Assembly: GCA_017853235.1 (NCBI GenBank)
Contig: JAFMJX010000078.1
Span: 1 to 8,224, forward strand
Direction: 5' to 3'
Length of the DNA: 8,224 bases
From: Chitinophagaceae bacterium
GTDB taxonomy: Bacteria > Bacteroidota > Bacteroidia > Chitinophagales > Chitinophagaceae
Shown here: one piece after another, positions 5,949 through 8,224 of the stretch
How the letters are laid out: each line of letters opens with the position of its first letter
How positions within the stretch are numbered: position 1 is the stretch's first letter
Notes under the pieces: generated by a model
The model's database searches: none
What the model saw: the letters and a program-made list of their open reading frames with translations, nothing else
What the model was told of the DNA's origin: nothing
Position numbers and translations under genes: made by a program

Positions 5949-8015
5949 ATGAAAAAAATTATAGTGATTTGCTTATTCAGTTTACCCTTAATTACAATAG
6001 GGCAAACTTTGGACCGCACCAAAGCACCTGCGCCAGCCAAAGCGCCAGTGATTCAAGTTGCGAGCCCTTTTCAATTTACTTTAGCCAACGGATTAAAAGT
6101 GTTCGTTGTAAAAAATACCAAATTGCCTCGTGTCACAGCTACTTTAGCCTTGGATATTGATGGTTTTGCAGAAGGTCCTATTGCGGGGGTGGCAGACATG
6201 TCAGGCCAATTGATGAAAAGAGGTACCGTTACAAAATCTAAAGCTGTGTTGGATGAAGCAGTTGAATTTCTTGGAGGTAGTTTATCTACTTCAAGCCAAA
6301 CCGCTTCTGCGAGTTCTTTAAAAAATAATTTTCCTAAATTATTTGAATTAATGTCAGAAGTGGTTTTACATCCTGCATTCAATAATGATGAGTTAGAAAA
6401 AGTACGCAAACAAACCTTGTCTGGATTAGAATCAAGTAAGGATGATGCAAATACCATTTCAGGTAATGTAGTTAAAAAATTGGTGTATGGGGCAGCGCAT
6501 CCTTTTGGAGAGTTGACTACGTCTGCTACTATAAAAAAAGTAACGATATCTGATGTTAAGAATTTTTATGCGAGGTATTGGAAACCTAATATGGGATATT
6601 TAGTTTTTGTTGGTGACATTGAACCGGCAACTGCAAAAGCATTAGCAGAGAAAAACTTTGGCAATTGGCAAAAGGGTGAAATAGTATCTCAAAATTTTCC
6701 TAAACCAGCTTTACTTAAGACGCCTATAGTTGCTGTTATTGATCGTCCAGCTTCTGTTCAAAGCGTGGTGGCAATTGCTGCTACTGTTGAATTAGGGCCT
6801 GGATCTGCAAATGTGATTCCTGGTTCTGTGATGAATAATATTTTAGGAGGTGGTTTTTCGGGTCGCTTATTTGCGAATTTAAGAGAAAAACATGGCTTTA
6901 CTTATGGAGCATACTCTTCCTTAAATCCTAATCGTCAAGTTGGATTTTTTCAAGCAGGTGCTTCAGTAAGAAATGAAAAAACAGATAGTTCAATCCAGGA
7001 ATTATTACATGAAATTAATATCATTCGTAATGAGAAAGTAGGAGACACCGAATTGTCAAGAATGAAAAATTATTTAGCTGGTGGATTTGCTAGATCTTTA
7101 GAAAATCCTGCGACCATTGCAAATTTTGCGTTAAATGTGGCTCGTTATAAATTGCCTGCTGACTATTATCAAAACTACTTAACCAATTTGGCTTTAGTGA
7201 ATGCTGCTAAAGTACAAGAAGTAGCAAAAACTTTATTAAATCCTACACAAATGTATATTGTTGTGGTGGGTAATGCTAAGCAAGTAGCAAAAGGGTTGGA
7301 AAAATATGGTACAGTAAAATATTATGATATTGAAGGCAACGAAATGGCTGCTCCTGAAGAGCCAAAGCTAACTTTTAATTTCACCCCTGAAGATCTTATG
7401 AATAAAGTCATCCAAGGAGCAGGTGGTAAAGAAGCCATTGATAAAATCAAGGATTTAGAATTAAAAGGGACTGCATCTTTGATGGGACAAAATTTAGATA
7501 TTGCTCAAACAAGAATATTGCCAGGCAATGCAACAATGACAATGTCCATGGGTGGTATGGTTATGTCAAAACAGTCTTTAGTCAATGGCAATTACTCTGT
7601 TACTCAACAAGGACAGGAAGCCCCCATCACCCCAGAAATTAAAGAAAGTTTAGAAGAAGCTACCTATATAGTTCCTGAAGTCATGTTTTTACAAAAAGGA
7701 TATCAGTTAAAAATAATAGGTGCCGAAAAAGTGGATGGAAAAGATGCTATTGACGTAGAAGTAAAATCACCCTCAGGAAAAATTTCACATCGTTTTTATG
7801 ATGCAAGTAATTATTTGCTTTTAAAAACTGCTGTTACTCAAGAAGTGCCAGGCCGAGGTGCAGTTACGCAACAACAATTTTATAAATCTTATAAAAACAT
7901 GGATGGCTTAAATATTGCTGCAGAGCAAGTATTAGATTTAGGTCAAATCAAATTGAACATAAATTATACCTCTATTAAAGCGAATCAAGGCATAAAAGTA
8001 ACAGATCTGAAATAG
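5949..8015 (+). CDS. M16-family protein without zinc motif, fused to LolA-like C-terminal domain
   Basis: This appears to be the non-catalytic partner of the preceding peptidase. A signal peptide (KK, then hydrophobic residues 4-17, likely cleavage before Q19) is followed by an Ala/Pro-rich linker (24-34). The M16 core covers about 40-460, starting FTLANGLKVFVV. Where HxxEH should be, the sequence reads GVADMSGQLMKRGT (80-93), so H, E and H are replaced by D83, G86 and Q87: no zinc site. The second half keeps GGFSGRLF (301-308) and FTYGAYSS (317-324), giving the substrate-binding Arg/Tyr pair R306 and Y319. After a charged linker, about 480-688 is an additional domain beginning GAGGKEAIDKI and rich in beta strands, resembling the LolA/LolB-like lipoprotein-carrier fold. 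This resemblance comes from pattern only. At 688 residues it is much longer than a plain M16B subunit. No lipobox cysteine is present. The gene ends 50 bases before a strong terminator. Confidence 0.9.
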   Translation: MKKIIVICLFSLPLITIGQTLDRTKAPAPAKAPVIQVASPFQFTLANGLKVFVVKNTKLPRVTATLALDIDGFAEGPIAGVADMSGQLMKRGTVTKSKAVLDEAVEFLGGSLSTSSQTASASSLKNNFPKLFELMSEVVLHPAFNNDELEKVRKQTLSGLESSKDDANTISGNVVKKLVYGAAHPFGELTTSATIKKVTISDVKNFYARYWKPNMGYLVFVGDIEPATAKALAEKNFGNWQKGEIVSQNFPKPALLKTPIVAVIDRPASVQSVVAIAATVELGPGSANVIPGSVMNNILGGGFSGRLFANLREKHGFTYGAYSSLNPNRQVGFFQAGASVRNEKTDSSIQELLHEINIIRNEKVGDTELSRMKNYLAGGFARSLENPATIANFALNVARYKLPADYYQNYLTNLALVNAAKVQEVAKTLLNPTQMYIVVVGNAKQVAKGLEKYGTVKYYDIEGNEMAAPEEPKLTFNFTPEDLMNKVIQGAGGKEAIDKIKDLELKGTASLMGQNLDIAQTRILPGNATMTMSMGGMVMSKQSLVNGNYSVTQQGQEAPITPEIKESLEEATYIVPEVMFLQKGYQLKIIGAEKVDGKDAIDVEVKSPSGKISHRFYDASNYLLLKTAVTQEVPGRGAVTQQQFYKSYKNMDGLNIAAEQVLDLGQIKLNINYTSIKANQGIKVTDLK

Positions 8016-8025
8016 AAGATTGGTG

Positions 8026-8052
8026 GCATCGCAAATACATTTGTTATGATGC
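8026..8052 (+). other. Imperfect hairpin in the 3' untranslated region
   Basis: GCATC (8026-8030) pairs with GATGC (8048-8052), and CAAA (8032-8035) with TTTG (8040-8043), leaving an asymmetric bulge of one base against four and a four-base loop. It lies between the stop of the second M16 gene and the main terminator. It also contains TACATTTG (8036-8043), an exact match to TAnnTTTG. The stem is short and may be chance. Confidence 0.25.
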
Positions 8053-8065
8053 GATTAGAAGAAAC

Positions 8066-8101
8066 AAAAAAGGCGTCCCTATTTATTGGGACGCCTTTTT
8101 T
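8066..8101. terminator. Bidirectional intrinsic terminator
   Basis: A perfect 14-base inverted repeat has its arms at 8066-8079 (AAAAAAGGCGTCCC) and 8088-8101 (GGGACGCCTTTTTT), with an 8-base AT loop. The 8-base GC-rich core is flanked by A6 and T6, so the RNA from either strand has a stable stem followed by a U-run. It lies 50 bases after the rightward M16 gene and 28 bases beyond the stop of the leftward gene, where a shared terminator for convergent genes is expected. Confidence 0.95.
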
Positions 8102-8129
8102 AATAAGGTGAATTATGAAATAAGTTTCG

Positions 8130-8224
8130 TTAAAAACGAATACCATATCCAATATTAAACATCAAATGATTTCCTGTCGCATCCCCATACAAACTATTTT
8201 TGTCCGTTAAACGATAAGGGAATA
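8130..8224 (-). CDS. C-terminal end of a probable outer-membrane beta-barrel protein
   Basis: Reading the minus strand, the frame is open from the window edge to a TAA at 8132-8130 and gives 30 residues: a polar stretch PYRLTDKNSLYGDATGN, then HLMFNIGYGIRF and the stop. The last strand alternates hydrophobic and small or polar residues and ends in phenylalanine, the usual C-terminal signature recognised by the BAM machinery in outer-membrane barrels. A porin-like protein, a small OmpW/OprF-type barrel or a TonB-dependent receptor would all fit; the family cannot be told from 30 residues. It converges on the rightward genes and shares the terminator at 8066-8101. The 5' part lies outside the window. 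Confidence 0.65.
   Translation of the reverse strand, partial: FPYRLTDKNSLYGDATGNHLMFNIGYGIRF

Noticed and set aside
6071..6457. 128-codon minus-strand frame within the second M16 gene
   Set aside because: It is antisense to a well-supported M16 domain and has no recognisable domain or start signal.
1..8224. CRISPR array, defence island, riboswitch, tRNA or rRNA gene
   Set aside because: No regularly spaced direct repeats, no recognisable structured RNA and no defence-type genes; nearly every base is accounted for by conserved protein-coding genes.

Overview
The window looks like ordinary chromosomal DNA from an AT-rich member of the Bacteroidota, probably close to the Chitinophagaceae. The inference rests on four things: the style of the proteins, the absence of a convincing Shine-Dalgarno sequence in front of any visible start, a TAnnTTTG-type promoter element, and the pairing of an M16 protease with a second M16 protein carrying a C-terminal extension. 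No mobile element, CRISPR array, tRNA, rRNA or recognisable riboswitch was seen. Coding density is very high; the longest non-coding stretches are 79 bases (4520-4598) and 114 bases (8016-8129).

Layout: six complete genes and one 5'-truncated gene run left to right. In order they are a YrdC/Sua5-family threonylcarbamoyl-AMP synthase (truncated by the window edge), a family 9 glycosyltransferase, a CCA-adding tRNA nucleotidyltransferase with an HD domain, a PRiA4_ORF3-like protein with an acidic tail, the tRNA dimethylallyltransferase MiaA, and two exported M16-family proteins. The first five are 3 to 31 bases apart. A 79-base gap separates miaA from the protease pair, whose two members are 18 bases apart. 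A strong palindromic terminator (8066-8101) closes the rightward block. It also lies just beyond the 3' end of a leftward gene, of which only the last 30 codons are visible; these look like the last strand of an outer-membrane beta-barrel.

How the genes fit together: three of the first five act on tRNA. The YrdC protein and MiaA serve the t6A37 and i6A37 modifications, and the nucleotidyltransferase builds or repairs the 3' CCA. The glycosyltransferase probably belongs to envelope polysaccharide synthesis. The PRiA4_ORF3-like protein between cca and miaA is the least understood gene here. The two M16 proteins look like a division of labour: the first keeps the zinc-binding HxxEH motif, while the second has lost it but keeps the Arg/Tyr pair and adds a LolA-like domain. 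They probably form a periplasmic heteromeric peptidase.

I found no convincing new defence or mobile system. The points most worth a second look are the PRiA4_ORF3-like protein in its tRNA context, the domain architecture of the second M16 protein, and a promoter so close to the cca start that its message may be leaderless.
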